From an uncultured Oceanospirillaceae bacterium (GTDB lineage Bacteria > Pseudomonadota > Gammaproteobacteria > Pseudomonadales > Balneatricaceae): DNA of 64,000 nucleotides. Below the pieces are notes generated by a model. It searched no databases. It was not told the origin of the DNA and worked only from the letters and a program-made list of their open reading frames with translations. The stretch is from assembly GCA_913057435.1 (NCBI GenBank), contig CAJXNY010000012.1:46670-110669 (forward strand), in the 5' to 3' direction. Below are positions 51,040 to 60,300 of the stretch, in pieces. Position numbers and translations under genes: made by a program. How positions within the stretch are numbered: the stretch's first letter is position 1; the number at the start of each line of letters is the position of its first letter.

Positions 51040-52236
51040 ATGCTGATAACACGACGTCTCAAATTTGCTCTGATTGGCTGTGCGCTTCTGGCTGCCAGCC
51101 CGTTTTCTTCTGCCCAGATAGTGGTGCCTGCTCCTCCTGCGATCGCGGCCAAAGGCTATGTGCTGATGGACTATCGCTCGGGTGAGATTCTTGCAGCCGA
51201 AAACGCTGATACCCGGATGGCACCAGCCAGCCTGACAAAAATGATGACGGCCTACCTGATCGGCCAGGAGATTCAGGCCGGGCGGCTGAAGTTTACCGAT
51301 GAGGTGATGATCAGCTCTAATGCCTGGTCCCGTAAATTCCCTGACTCATCGAAGATGTTTATCAAGCCGGGCGATAAGGTCACAGTGGCCGATCTGACGC
51401 GCGGTATTATGATCCAGTCCGGTAATGATGCCTGTGTGGCAATGGCTGAACATGTCGCTGGCAGCGAAGAAGCGTTTGTCAGTCTGATGAACAGCTGGGC
51501 CCAGCAGATCGGTATGGCTGACTCTAATTTTGTTAATGCCCATGGCCTGGATGGCGAGGGTATTGCAACAACACCGCTGGATATGGCGGTGTTGTTGCAG
51601 CGGTTGATCGCTGATACCCCGGATGTTTATAAGATCTACAGTGAGAAGAGTTTCAGCTGGGCTGGTATTGAACAGAACAACCGTAACCGTCTGCTGTGGG
51701 ATAAATCACTGAACGTGGATGGCGGTAAAACCGGCTACACCTCTGAAGCGGGTTACAGCCTGGCGGCGTCGGGTGTCAACGAAGACATGCGGCTGATCAG
51801 TGTGGTGATGGGAACGGGTAGTGCCGGTGCCCGGATTCAGGAAACCCGTAAATTGCTGAACTTTGGCTTCCGTTTCTACACCACCAAGCAGGTGGCAAAA
51901 AAAGGCGGCAGCTTACTGGCAGCACGGGTGTGGATGGGGGATCGCAAGCAGATTGCCGTGACGGTGGCCGAGGATGTCTTTGCCACGGTTCGACGTACCG
52001 ATGGTATACAGCTGGTGCCGGAGTATCAGCTGAATCCGGTGATCACTGCGCCGCTGCGTGCTGGCGAAGTGGTGGGTGTTGCCCGCTGGCGCAATGGCGA
52101 TACGGTGGTACGCGAAGTGCCGCTGATTGCGGCGCAATCTGTTGCCGAAGGCAGCCTGGTAGATCGCCTGCTGGATAAGGTGATGATGCTGGTGGACGGT
52201 CTGGTCAAACAGTTGATGCAGGCGGTGTTCGGCTAG
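51040..52236 (+). CDS. dacC: Serine-type D-alanyl-D-alanine carboxypeptidase (PBP5/6 family)
   Basis: About 398 residues from the ATG at 51040. Signal peptide 'RRLKFALIGCALLAASPFSSA'. Three active-site motifs: SxxK in 'APASLTKMMT' near residue 66, SGN in 'IQSGNDACVAMAEH' near 128, and KTG in 'DGGKTGYTSEAGYS' near 229. A C-terminal PBP5-like beta domain and a final amphipathic helix ('LLDKVMMLVDGLVKQLMQAV') anchor it to the inner membrane. It trims the terminal D-Ala of peptidoglycan pentapeptides. The open frame starts 18 codons earlier, but that segment does not look like a signal peptide start. The dacA/dacC choice is not certain. Confidence 0.9.
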   Translation: MLITRRLKFALIGCALLAASPFSSAQIVVPAPPAIAAKGYVLMDYRSGEILAAENADTRMAPASLTKMMTAYLIGQEIQAGRLKFTDEVMISSNAWSRKFPDSSKMFIKPGDKVTVADLTRGIMIQSGNDACVAMAEHVAGSEEAFVSLMNSWAQQIGMADSNFVNAHGLDGEGIATTPLDMAVLLQRLIADTPDVYKIYSEKSFSWAGIEQNNRNRLLWDKSLNVDGGKTGYTSEAGYSLAASGVNEDMRLISVVMGTGSAGARIQETRKLLNFGFRFYTTKQVAKKGGSLLAARVWMGDRKQIAVTVAEDVFATVRRTDGIQLVPEYQLNPVITAPLRAGEVVGVARWRNGDTVVREVPLIAAQSVAEGSLVDRLLDKVMMLVDGLVKQLMQAVFG

Positions 52237-52247
52237 GGTTGCTGATA

Positions 52248-52318
52248 TGTAGCAGTGCGTTCTATGCGCGTCGGGGTCGTGGTTTCGTGCTGTGACGCCC
52301 GCGGAGCGTTCTGCTACA
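52248..52318. repeat. Inverted pair of REP-like elements, family A
   Basis: TGTAGCAG at 52248 faces CTGCTACA at 52318, with GCG-rich inner segments. The right copy (52293-52318, reverse) is the same repeat as 11145-11170 (21 of 26 bases); the left copy is more diverged. It lies between the convergent dacC and histidine kinase genes and may also terminate both. Confidence 0.6.
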
Positions 52319-54572
52319 AATCTTGTTGTTGAATGTGCTGGATAATCTGAGTGATGGTCTCGTCCAGCGAGGCCTCCTGCTGAGGTGTCACTGTGTCAGT
52401 CTGTTGCTCCAGTATGCGCAGCTGTTGTCCTGTCTGTATAAACCCCAGCATTTCACAGGCGCCCGCCAGCCTGTGGGCCTGCTCTGATATCACGTCAATA
52501 TTCTCTTTTTTCACCGCCTGTTGTAATGCTGGCCACTCACTTTTTAATAGTTCGGCAAGGCTGCGTAGTAATTGCTGCACTTTGGCATCGCCCAGTGCCT
52601 GGCGATGACTGTTCAGAATATTGCCGTCCAGAATATTGCAGTCAGGCTGGGCGCTGTGTTCTGGCGTGTGGGTGCTATACGTACACAGAGCGGTCAGTAA
52701 GTCGGGCTTACGCACCGGCTTTGCTACGACGTCTTGCAAGCCTGCTTGCTGGTAGCGTTGGCGGTCTTCATCGCGCACGCTGGCAGTAAGGGCGATAATG
52801 GGGGTGTCCTGATTGGGGTTGTTGCTGTCAGCACGGATCTGTTGGCTGACCTCCAGTCCGCTGAGCCCCGGCAGGTGCATATCCATCAGGATAATATCGA
52901 AATGCTGCTTCTGACTTTGTTGCAAGGCATCAGGGCCGGTGCTGGCAATACTGATCTGGTGTGGCTCGGAGGCCAGCAGGCCGAGGATGACTTGCTGGTT
53001 GAGCGCGACGTCTTCAACCAGCAGAAGGCTTAGTGGCTGCTGGGCGTGGGGGCTGTCCAGGTCGGGTGAGTGTGGGGTCGTGCTGGCGATGGCCAGCGGA
53101 ATCTCCAGCCAGAACAGGCTGCCCTGGTTAGGTATGCTCTGGACGCCAATCTGACCACCCAGAGCCTGGGCCAGCTGGTGACAGATCGCCAGCCCCAGCC
53201 CGGTGCCACCAAAGCGACGGGTTATGCTGTCGTCGGCCTGGGTGAAGCGTTCAAAGATGTGCCGCTGCAGTTCGGGCTCGATACCGATGCCGCTGTCTCG
53301 GACTTCAAAGCGCAACTGGTGCTGTTGATCGTGGTGGCTAAGTAGCTGACAGCTCAGGCTGATCTGGCCCTGGTCGGTAAACTTGATGGCATTGTTAAGC
53401 AGGTTGGTCAGAATCTGCCGCAGACTGCCTTCCGCACCGTTGTAGTGCCTGGCCAGAGCGCTGGGCAGCTCAAGGCTCAGGCATAGCTGTTTTTGCTCCG
53501 CGCCAGGTGTCATCAGGGTAATCAGGCTATGTAACAGGTTGTTTAATGAGAAGTCGTGCTGATCGATCACCCAGCCACCTTCTTCCAGCCGCCCATATTG
53601 CAGCACATGATCAAAGGTATCGATCAGGCCGTCGGTGGCGTTGTGTAAAACCTGTAGCTGCTCTTGTTGTGTGCTATTCAGTGCGCTCTCTTCGAGTAGC
53701 TGAATCATCCCCAGCATGCCATTCATCGGTGTGCGGATCTCATGACTCATGGTGGAGAGAAACTGTGATTTGGCCCGGTTGGCATCTTCAGCGGCGTCAC
53801 GGGCTCGGCGCAGGCTGGCGGTGCGACGCTCGACCATTAACTGCAGCTGGTCACGATCCTGCTGGATCGCCTGGCGCATATCATTGAGGGCCAGCGCCAG
53901 CTGGTCCAGTTCATCGGGCTGGTCGGGTTTGGTTCGGTCAAGCTGCAAGTGGTGATCGAATTTACCCGCTGCAATCTCCCGGCTGTAGTTGGCCATGCTC
54001 TCCAGATGCCGGGTGATTTGACGCTGCACAATCACCAGGATGACCGCCACGATCAGTAGTACCAGTAACGCCTGATTGAGCAGGCTGTTCAGGCCGGTAT
54101 GCCAGACCCGCTGTACCACGGCCTGCAGATCAAAACTAACCTGCAGCTGTCCCAGGTTACGGGCCTGTTGGCTGGTCGTAACATGCATCAGCTCAAACTG
54201 ATGTACGCTGAGCTGACGGCTATCCATCGGCGCTGGGGTGGGAAGTTTGAGGATGCTGCCGGTGCGGGTGTTCAGTAGCTGCACATGGATGACATCGGGC
54301 AGGGTCTGGATGCCCAGCAACTGCAGCTCTACTTGCGCCTGGTCCAGGTCCCACAGGCTTTTTGCCAGGCTGGCCAGGTAACTGCGGTTGATCAGCTCCA
54401 CCTGCTGATCAATCACCCGCAGTTCACGGCCGTAGTCCAGCGACAGCTGCAGGGCGGTGGAGCAGAGAATAAAGATAAAACTGCAGGCGCTGATGTAAAC
54501 CATCATACGGTAGCCCAGCGGGTGCTGGCGGGCGTAGCGGGTCAGGGTGTAAAGCCAGTCAGGCATGGTCAT
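52314..54572 (-). CDS. Hybrid sensor histidine kinase with receiver and Hpt domains (TorS-like)
   Basis: 752 residues. Two membrane segments (about 21-43 and 163-185) enclose a short periplasmic loop, followed by HAMP (about 190-240), HisKA ('FLSTMSHEIRTPMNGMLGMI', His near 278), HATPase ('LTNLLNNAIKFTDQG', 'FGGTGLGLAICHQL'), a receiver ('DIILMDMHLPGLSGLEV', Asp near 565), and C-terminal Hpt ('SEQAHRLAGACEMLGF'). Phosphate should pass His-Asp-His-Asp to the response regulator of the same operon. The start overlaps the stop of the binding-protein gene (ATGA). Like TorS, it probably receives input from a periplasmic partner, here the adjacent SBP_bac_3 protein. Confidence 0.93.
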   Translation of the reverse strand: MTMPDWLYTLTRYARQHPLGYRMMVYISACSFIFILCSTALQLSLDYGRELRVIDQQVELINRSYLASLAKSLWDLDQAQVELQLLGIQTLPDVIHVQLLNTRTGSILKLPTPAPMDSRQLSVHQFELMHVTTSQQARNLGQLQVSFDLQAVVQRVWHTGLNSLLNQALLVLLIVAVILVIVQRQITRHLESMANYSREIAAGKFDHHLQLDRTKPDQPDELDQLALALNDMRQAIQQDRDQLQLMVERRTASLRRARDAAEDANRAKSQFLSTMSHEIRTPMNGMLGMIQLLEESALNSTQQEQLQVLHNATDGLIDTFDHVLQYGRLEEGGWVIDQHDFSLNNLLHSLITLMTPGAEQKQLCLSLELPSALARHYNGAEGSLRQILTNLLNNAIKFTDQGQISLSCQLLSHHDQQHQLRFEVRDSGIGIEPELQRHIFERFTQADDSITRRFGGTGLGLAICHQLAQALGGQIGVQSIPNQGSLFWLEIPLAIASTTPHSPDLDSPHAQQPLSLLLVEDVALNQQVILGLLASEPHQISIASTGPDALQQSQKQHFDIILMDMHLPGLSGLEVSQQIRADSNNPNQDTPIIALTASVRDEDRQRYQQAGLQDVVAKPVRKPDLLTALCTYSTHTPEHSAQPDCNILDGNILNSHRQALGDAKVQQLLRSLAELLKSEWPALQQAVKKENIDVISEQAHRLAGACEMLGFIQTGQQLRILEQQTDTVTPQQEASLDETITQIIQHIQQQDL

Positions 54573-55336
54573 TGCTCAGGTTGGTTCAGATAGCGCAGGC
54601 TATACTGGTGAGTCAGACGTGCCAGGGTGCCGTCCTGCTGCATCTCGCGCAGACGCTGGTTGATGTAGGGCAGGTGCTGCTGCAGCTGGCTGTCTCTACC
54701 CAGCGCCAGATAATAGTGCTCGGTGGTGATCACGGTATCCAGCGCCCGTACTTGTTCACTGAAGCCCAGCCGGGTGCGTTGCAAATCCCCACTGAGTTGC
54801 CCCAACGGCATATAGTCGATACGGCCCACCGCCAGTTTGGCGAAATTCTGTTTGCCCTGCGAAACGTATTCGATGCTGTTGTACTGCTGAATAAAACGGT
54901 CGATAGCATCGCCAAAGCTGTCGCCAAGCAACAGACCAACGGTTTTACCTTTCAGATCATTGAGGCTTTCATAGCGTAAAGGGACGCGGGTGTTGACGAA
55001 CAGGGTGATGGGATCGGCAATAATGGGAACCTGGCTGAAGTAGAGCCAGGCCTCGCGCGGTTGCGTCCGAAAGGCAGCGACCACGATGTCGGCATTGCCC
55101 TGTTCAACTTCCAGCAGGCAGCGTTTCCAGTTGCTGTCGGCACTGAGTTGTACCTGATAGCCCAGCTCCGCGAAGATCTGTCGGGTAACGGCCGGGGCCA
55201 GCCCGGTCAGTTCCCTCTGGCTATGCCAGGACACGGGCGGGTAAAAGGGGTGGCCGCAAGCTTTGAGGATGCGTTCAGCCTGGGCGGTGGTGGTGATCAG
55301 CAGTCCCAGCAGGCTGATGAATAAGAGTGGTTTCAC
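54569..55336 (-). CDS. Periplasmic amino-acid-type binding protein of the phosphorelay operon
   Basis: 255 residues, GTG start overlapping the regulator stop (GTGA). Signal peptide 'LFISLLGLLITTTAQA'. SBP_bac_3 fold: 'ACGHPFYPPVSWHSQRELTG', 'VVAAFRTQPREAWLYFS', 'TVGLLLGDSFGDAI', 'GRIDYMPLGQL', 'EHYYLALGRDSQLQQHLPYIN'. No permease genes are near, so it is probably a sensor co-receptor for the histidine kinase rather than a transport component. Confidence 0.88.
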   Translation of the reverse strand: MKPLLFISLLGLLITTTAQAERILKACGHPFYPPVSWHSQRELTGLAPAVTRQIFAELGYQVQLSADSNWKRCLLEVEQGNADIVVAAFRTQPREAWLYFSQVPIIADPITLFVNTRVPLRYESLNDLKGKTVGLLLGDSFGDAIDRFIQQYNSIEYVSQGKQNFAKLAVGRIDYMPLGQLSGDLQRTRLGFSEQVRALDTVITTEHYYLALGRDSQLQQHLPYINQRLREMQQDGTLARLTHQYSLRYLNQPEQ

Positions 55337-56055
55337 AGCGCAAACGGCACCGGGGTAAACAGGTAGCCTGCACCATGAACGGTGAGGATCAGCCGGGGGT
55401 TGGCCGGGTCGTCATTGAGTTTACGTCGCAGGCGGCCAATCAGCACATCAACGGTGCGATCGGTGGGTACCCATTCGCGGTTGCGGATACTGTCCAGAAT
55501 CTGCTCCCGGCTCATCACCTGGCTGTTGTTGTCCATCAGGCAGGTTAGCAGTTTGAATTCACCCTCGGTTAGCTGGGTGGCCTGCTGGCGTTCGTCCAGC
55601 AGCTGGCGGCGGTCCATGTTGAGTTTCCAGCGATCAAACTGTTTCAGGGTTTGCGGCAGCGCGTCGGTGGGTTTGCAGGTGCTATGGCGGACCCGGCGGA
55701 TCAGGTTTTTACTGCGTGCCAGTATTTCGCGGGGGCTGAACGGTTTGGTGACGTAGTCATCGGCACCGCATTCCAGTCCGATCAGCCGGTCGACGTCATC
55801 CTGGCGACCGGTCACCAGGATTATGCCAACTTCGCTGTGAACGCGTAATTCGCGGGTCAGCGTCAGGCCATCTTTGCCAGGCAGACGGATATCCAGCAGC
55901 ACCACATCAATGGCTTCACTACTGAGTATTCCCTCGCCTTGTTCAGCGGTGTCGGCACAGAATACCTGGTAGCCCTCGGCTTCAAAATAACTGCTCAGGC
56001 ACTCACGGGTGATAGCTTCATCATCAATTACCAGAATCTTTGCATCGATTTGCAT
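55333..56055 (-). CDS. OmpR/TorR-like response regulator
   Basis: 240 residues. Receiver domain with acidic pair 'VIDDEA', phospho-Asp in 'VVLLDIRLPGKDGL' near 56 and Lys in 'YVTKPFSPREIL' near 106, joined to an OmpR-type winged helix ('LLTCLMDNNSQVMSREQILD', 'TVDVLIGRLRRKLNDDP'). First gene of a three-gene operon (regulator, binding protein, kinase) with 4-bp overlaps. Closest in type to TorR. Targets not visible; the divergent SDR gene is a candidate. Confidence 0.92.
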   Translation of the reverse strand: MQIDAKILVIDDEAITRECLSSYFEAEGYQVFCADTAEQGEGILSSEAIDVVLLDIRLPGKDGLTLTRELRVHSEVGIILVTGRQDDVDRLIGLECGADDYVTKPFSPREILARSKNLIRRVRHSTCKPTDALPQTLKQFDRWKLNMDRRQLLDERQQATQLTEGEFKLLTCLMDNNSQVMSREQILDSIRNREWVPTDRTVDVLIGRLRRKLNDDPANPRLILTVHGAGYLFTPVPFAL

Positions 56056-56417
56056 GGCGGAGTGTCCACTGCGCTCGGGTTAGCCCGAATGATTATTCTT
56101 GTTATACGCCAACGCTAGCCTTTAGCGCGGGGTGCAGGCAAGAGATATTTACATTGTGTTTACAAGTTTTAACAACTTTGCACTTGTTGTGTCCAGTGGC
56201 TTGCTTTATCCGCGTGCATTGCACCAACGCAGAGGGAGTCGGGTGATGAATCAGCCGGGGGCAGTGATTTCTTCAAGGCTACCATCAGGTACGGGAAAAC
56301 CCTGTACTCGGTAAAAAAATAGCGCTAGGATAGCGTTCAAAGTTTACGTTTACGTCAATGTTAATTATTCCTCGGCGCCGCCATCTGGCCGGTTATGCCG
56401 TTTTCAGGGAGCAACCT
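56056..56417. other. Divergent region between phosphorelay operon and SDR gene
   Basis: 362 bp. It contains the LiuR-like box (listed separately) and an AT-rich tract with TTTACATTGTGTTTACAAG (56149-56167). No gene recognised. Confidence 0.45.
56343..56358. promoter_or_regulatory. LiuR-type (MerR family) box upstream of the SDR gene
   Basis: TTTACGTTTACGTCAA is a 7-2-7 inverted repeat (TTTACGT / ACGTCAA, 6 of 7 pairs). It resembles the box I associate with LiuR in gammaproteobacteria. Lies 60 bp before the gene start. Confidence 0.45.
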
Positions 56418-57179
56418 ATGCAGATTAAAGACAGTGTATTTGTGGTGACCGGTGGTGGTCGTGGTCTGGGCCGGGCGATGGCTGAGCATCTGGCATCTCA
56501 GGGGGCGAAGCTGGCACTGATTGATCTGGATGCGGCATCACTGGAAGAGGCGGTCGGTGGTTGTGTAGAGCAGGGTGGCGAAGCCCGTGCCTATGTCTGC
56601 AATATCACTGATGAAGCAGCAGTTGAAAACACCTTTGCTCAGATCAAAGCGGACTTTGGTCAGCTTAATGGGCTGGTGAACAATGCAGGCCTGATGCGCG
56701 ATGGCTTGCTGATCAAAGTTAAAGATGGCGAGCTGGTTGGCAAAATGGGCCTGGATCAGTGGCAGACGGTGGTTGATGTTAACCAGACGGGCTCCTTCCT
56801 GTGTGGCCGTGAAGCGGCGGCGATTATGGCAGTGCAGGGAAATGGCGGGGTGATTGTTAATATCTCTTCCGTTGCCCGCGCTGGCAATATGGGCCAGACC
56901 AACTATTCCGCCACCAAAGCGGCCGTTGCCACAATGGTTGTAGCCTGGGGCCGTGAGCTGGCGCGTCACGGCATTCGCACCGGCGGTATTGCACCGGGTG
57001 TGATCGCGACAGATATGACGGCACAGATGAAACCGGAAGCAATTGAGCGCCTGGTGTCCGCGGTGCCATTGCGTCGGCTGGGCGAAGTGGCTGAGATGGC
57101 CCACACCCTGCAGTACATTATTGAAAATGAGTTCTTCACCGGCCGTGTTATCGAGATGGACGGTGGCCTGCGCATGTAA
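56418..57179 (+). CDS. Short-chain dehydrogenase/reductase (FabG-like)
   Basis: 253 residues from the ATG at 56418, preceded by AGGGA; the frame upstream is not family sequence. NAD(P)-binding 'TGGGRGLGRAMAEHLAS' at 11-27, 'NNAGLM' near 93, catalytic Ser in 'NISSVARAGNMGQT', Tyr-x3-Lys in 'YSATKAA', and 'GIAPGVIATDM'. Classical SDR, closest in type to 3-oxoacyl-ACP/CoA reductases. An upstream LiuR-like box would place it in fatty acid or branched-chain acyl breakdown. The neighbouring phosphorelay is divergent. Confidence 0.9.
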   Translation: MQIKDSVFVVTGGGRGLGRAMAEHLASQGAKLALIDLDAASLEEAVGGCVEQGGEARAYVCNITDEAAVENTFAQIKADFGQLNGLVNNAGLMRDGLLIKVKDGELVGKMGLDQWQTVVDVNQTGSFLCGREAAAIMAVQGNGGVIVNISSVARAGNMGQTNYSATKAAVATMVVAWGRELARHGIRTGGIAPGVIATDMTAQMKPEAIERLVSAVPLRRLGEVAEMAHTLQYIIENEFFTGRVIEMDGGLRM

Positions 57180-57284
57180 GCAGGTTGTAGCAAAATCTGT
57201 GATGGCCTGGGTGTAGACAGTCTGGCCGTCACTGATCACCGCAATACCCGTGTGTCCTTCGGGTAATGACTGGTACGTCGTTTG

Positions 57285-57311
57285 GGAGCCCCATTGGGGC
57301 TCCTTTTTTTA
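57285..57311 (+). terminator. Rho-independent terminator after the SDR gene
   Basis: Stem GGAGCCCC / GGGGCTCC with a 3-nt loop and a T-run of eight. It also lies just beyond the stop of the convergent giant gene. Confidence 0.9.
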
Positions 57312-57326
57312 GGTCTGGTGTATGGT

Positions 57327-60300
57327 TCAGGTCAGAAAATTCCACTGATCAGCGTTGAGGTATTGTCCGCTGAGTTCTTCACTGTGCATAAAGCAGTCTG
57401 CGATTCTGGTCAGGCTTAAGCCTTTTTCTGCAGCGTCTACCCAGTAGGCTTTTCCATCGGTATCTGCTTCACGGCCCAGCAGGCCCTGATACAAAGTATC
57501 TATTTGCTGTTCGATATTGAGCTGTTCCAGCTGTATGCCGTTTTGTTGCTGGTATTCAGGTGAACGAAGAAAGCTCAGCGCCATTTCCCCCGCGCTCAAC
57601 TGGCCATGATCGATGGCATTTGCCCACCAGTTAAAACCATCCGGTTCGGGCTGGCGTTGCAGTGCTTTCGTGTAAAGGGTTGCCAGTATGGCCTGATTTT
57701 GTGAGTGAGTAACGGTCAGTGTCTGGTCGCTGAACTGGATCTGTTCGATATTTACCAGGGTGTCCATGACATCGAGATTGGCCTGGTGCTGAATGTTGAT
57801 GTGGCCTGGGTGCTGGTTGACGGTGTAGTGGCTTAGAGGCTCATCGTAGCGAACGCTGTCAAAGCCTGGCCCGCCATGTAGCTGATCGGCACCGTCCCCA
57901 CCAAACAGTACATCATTGCCGCCGTTGCCATAGATCTGATCGTCGCCCCCGTCAGAGCCGATGATATCGTCGTCATCCCCGCCATACAGCTTGTCATTCT
58001 CAGGGCCCAGGCGAATATTCTGACTGCCGCTGCCAGTATAAATAATGTTTTCACCCAGCCCACCATTGAGTATGGCCGGGCCAATCACGACGGCAAAATC
58101 GATGTTGTCCAGTTGCAGAGTGCTGTTTGCAGGTAGCTGGCTGGCATCAATTGTCAGGGCGACGGTATTGCGGTGGCCGTCTTCCTGATCTCTGGGGCCC
58201 TGGATAATAATGGGCAAGTCGCCGGGCACAGTGCTTGTGCTCGTCAGTGTAATCTGGCCAACCTGGAGGGTCTCTGAATCATGGCTTTGTAAAAAGTCCT
58301 GCACGCCATGGATGATGTCAGCTTTATCAGGTTGCTCTTTGTTTTCCAGCAGGGTTTCCACAAACGGTAATAAATACCGTTCGCTACCGGGATTGTTATT
58401 ACTGAGCGTATGGATGCCGATACCCGCAGGCAAGGCGACGTTGATCAGCGCGCTTATATCCTCGGTACTTTTAATGATTGGAATATCGGCATGGTCCGGG
58501 TTCAGGCTGGCCTGGTCTTCAGTACGGCCTTCAGGGACAGTATCCAGCACAAGTTCGTATAGGCTGTTATCGCTATTTTCAGGGTATGTTATCTGCACTC
58601 CATCCTGCCAGTTGTCACTTGAGTCGACGCTATCCGGTTGCTGATGCTGATGCTGATGGGCGGTGACAGTGATGGCGCTGCTAATCGCTAGTGCATTGTT
58701 GGTGTCGCTGCCACCGCCGCTGTCGGTCAGAGTGCTCAGGCTGATGGTGCGTGCGGCGGTGGTTGTGGGGCTGTTGCCGCTGTGCTGATAGTGCAAGGTT
58801 TCCAGCAGGGTTTGCATCTCAGCGGGACTGCTGTTGCTGAAATCGGTACTGATGCTGATCAGTGCCTGGTTGGCCGTTGCCGTAACCTGCACGCTATAGC
58901 CGTGCTGGGTGGTGATGACAGGGCCGCTGGAAGTGCTCAGGTCAAAAAGCTGATTATCAATTTTCAGATATTCGTCACCGGGATCCTGCAGCTGGCCGAC
59001 CTCCAGTGTGACACCGCTCAGGGTCTGGCCCGGCTCAATGGTGTCAATGCTGACGTTTTCAAACAGTGGCTGGCTATCCTGTTGTGCGGTGACCAGGGGG
59101 TTGAGAGCCGTCGCACTGAGTGTCGGCTCGGTGTTGTTGTCATCAATGCTGAGGTGAGTGACAACGGCAATGTTGACCCGGCTGTCATTGTCGGTGGCAA
59201 TAAAGCTGATGCTGCGGCTTTGTGTATCGGGGTTTAAGGCTGTGTTCTGATAGTGGATCGTGGCGATCAGTTGCTCCATCGTTGTTGCGCTGGCGCTATC
59301 CAGGGTGACAAGGAGTCTGCCGGTGCCCGGGTCATAAGGGGTAATCGTGATGGCTTCGCCATTGATCGTCTGGCTGCCACTGCCCAGGCTGGAGCTGAGT
59401 TGCTCTGCGATGCCATCAGGGTGGCTACTCAGGGTGATCTGAAGTTGGCTGAAGCTGCCATCATCCGAGGCGGTGATAGCGCCCGTTGCAGCGACGGCAA
59501 CAGGGGCAGCCGCCTCGGTGAAGTGTGTACTGTAGCCGCTGCCTGCACTTGCACTGTCAAGATCCAGGATGGGCAAACGGGCGAGCTCGATAGTCAGCTG
59601 TGCAGCCGTTGAGGTCGCGCCGTCACCGTCACTCAGGGTAACGGTGACCGTGCGCTGTGCAGTATCCACGGATACTGGGTCAGTGTTGTGATAATGCAAG
59701 GCATGAATGACCGCTTGTACGCTTGTCGGTGTCGCATTGCTGTTTAAGGTGATCGTTAATGGGACGCCACTGGCACCGCCAGCCAGTGTGCCCAGGCTGA
59801 TGCCGGCGTGCCTGACCTCGCTGCCAACCCGCTGAATATCTGTCTGGTCGAGCAGTTGAATGGTGTCGTCAGTGGCGTTGCTATTATTGGTCAGGCTGAC
59901 GGTTAGCACCCCACCCTCAAAGTCTGTTGAGTCCGGGTCGCTGAGTAGCGCAGCTATGTCGGTATCCAGCGCTGTTGCGGGCCCCCCCACGGTGTAGCTG
60001 ACAGCATCCCCACTAAAATGTTGTAGCTGGGGCGCATCGTTGTCCGCGCTGACAGATATTCGTACGGGCAAGGCCTGGCTGGTCGCGCCAGCGGGGTCGG
60101 TCAGCTCAATCAGCAGGGTGTATATCCCTTCGGTTGGCGCATCGCTGGTGATAGCAAAACTGAGTGCCTGTATCAGCGCCTCGGTCACGGTCGGGGTGGC
60201 CTGAGTATTGAGTGCGATCTGTAATGGTGTGCCTGTCGTGCCACCGCTAAGGGTACCCACCACAATGCCATTATGGCTAACGGTATTGCCGTTAACGGTA

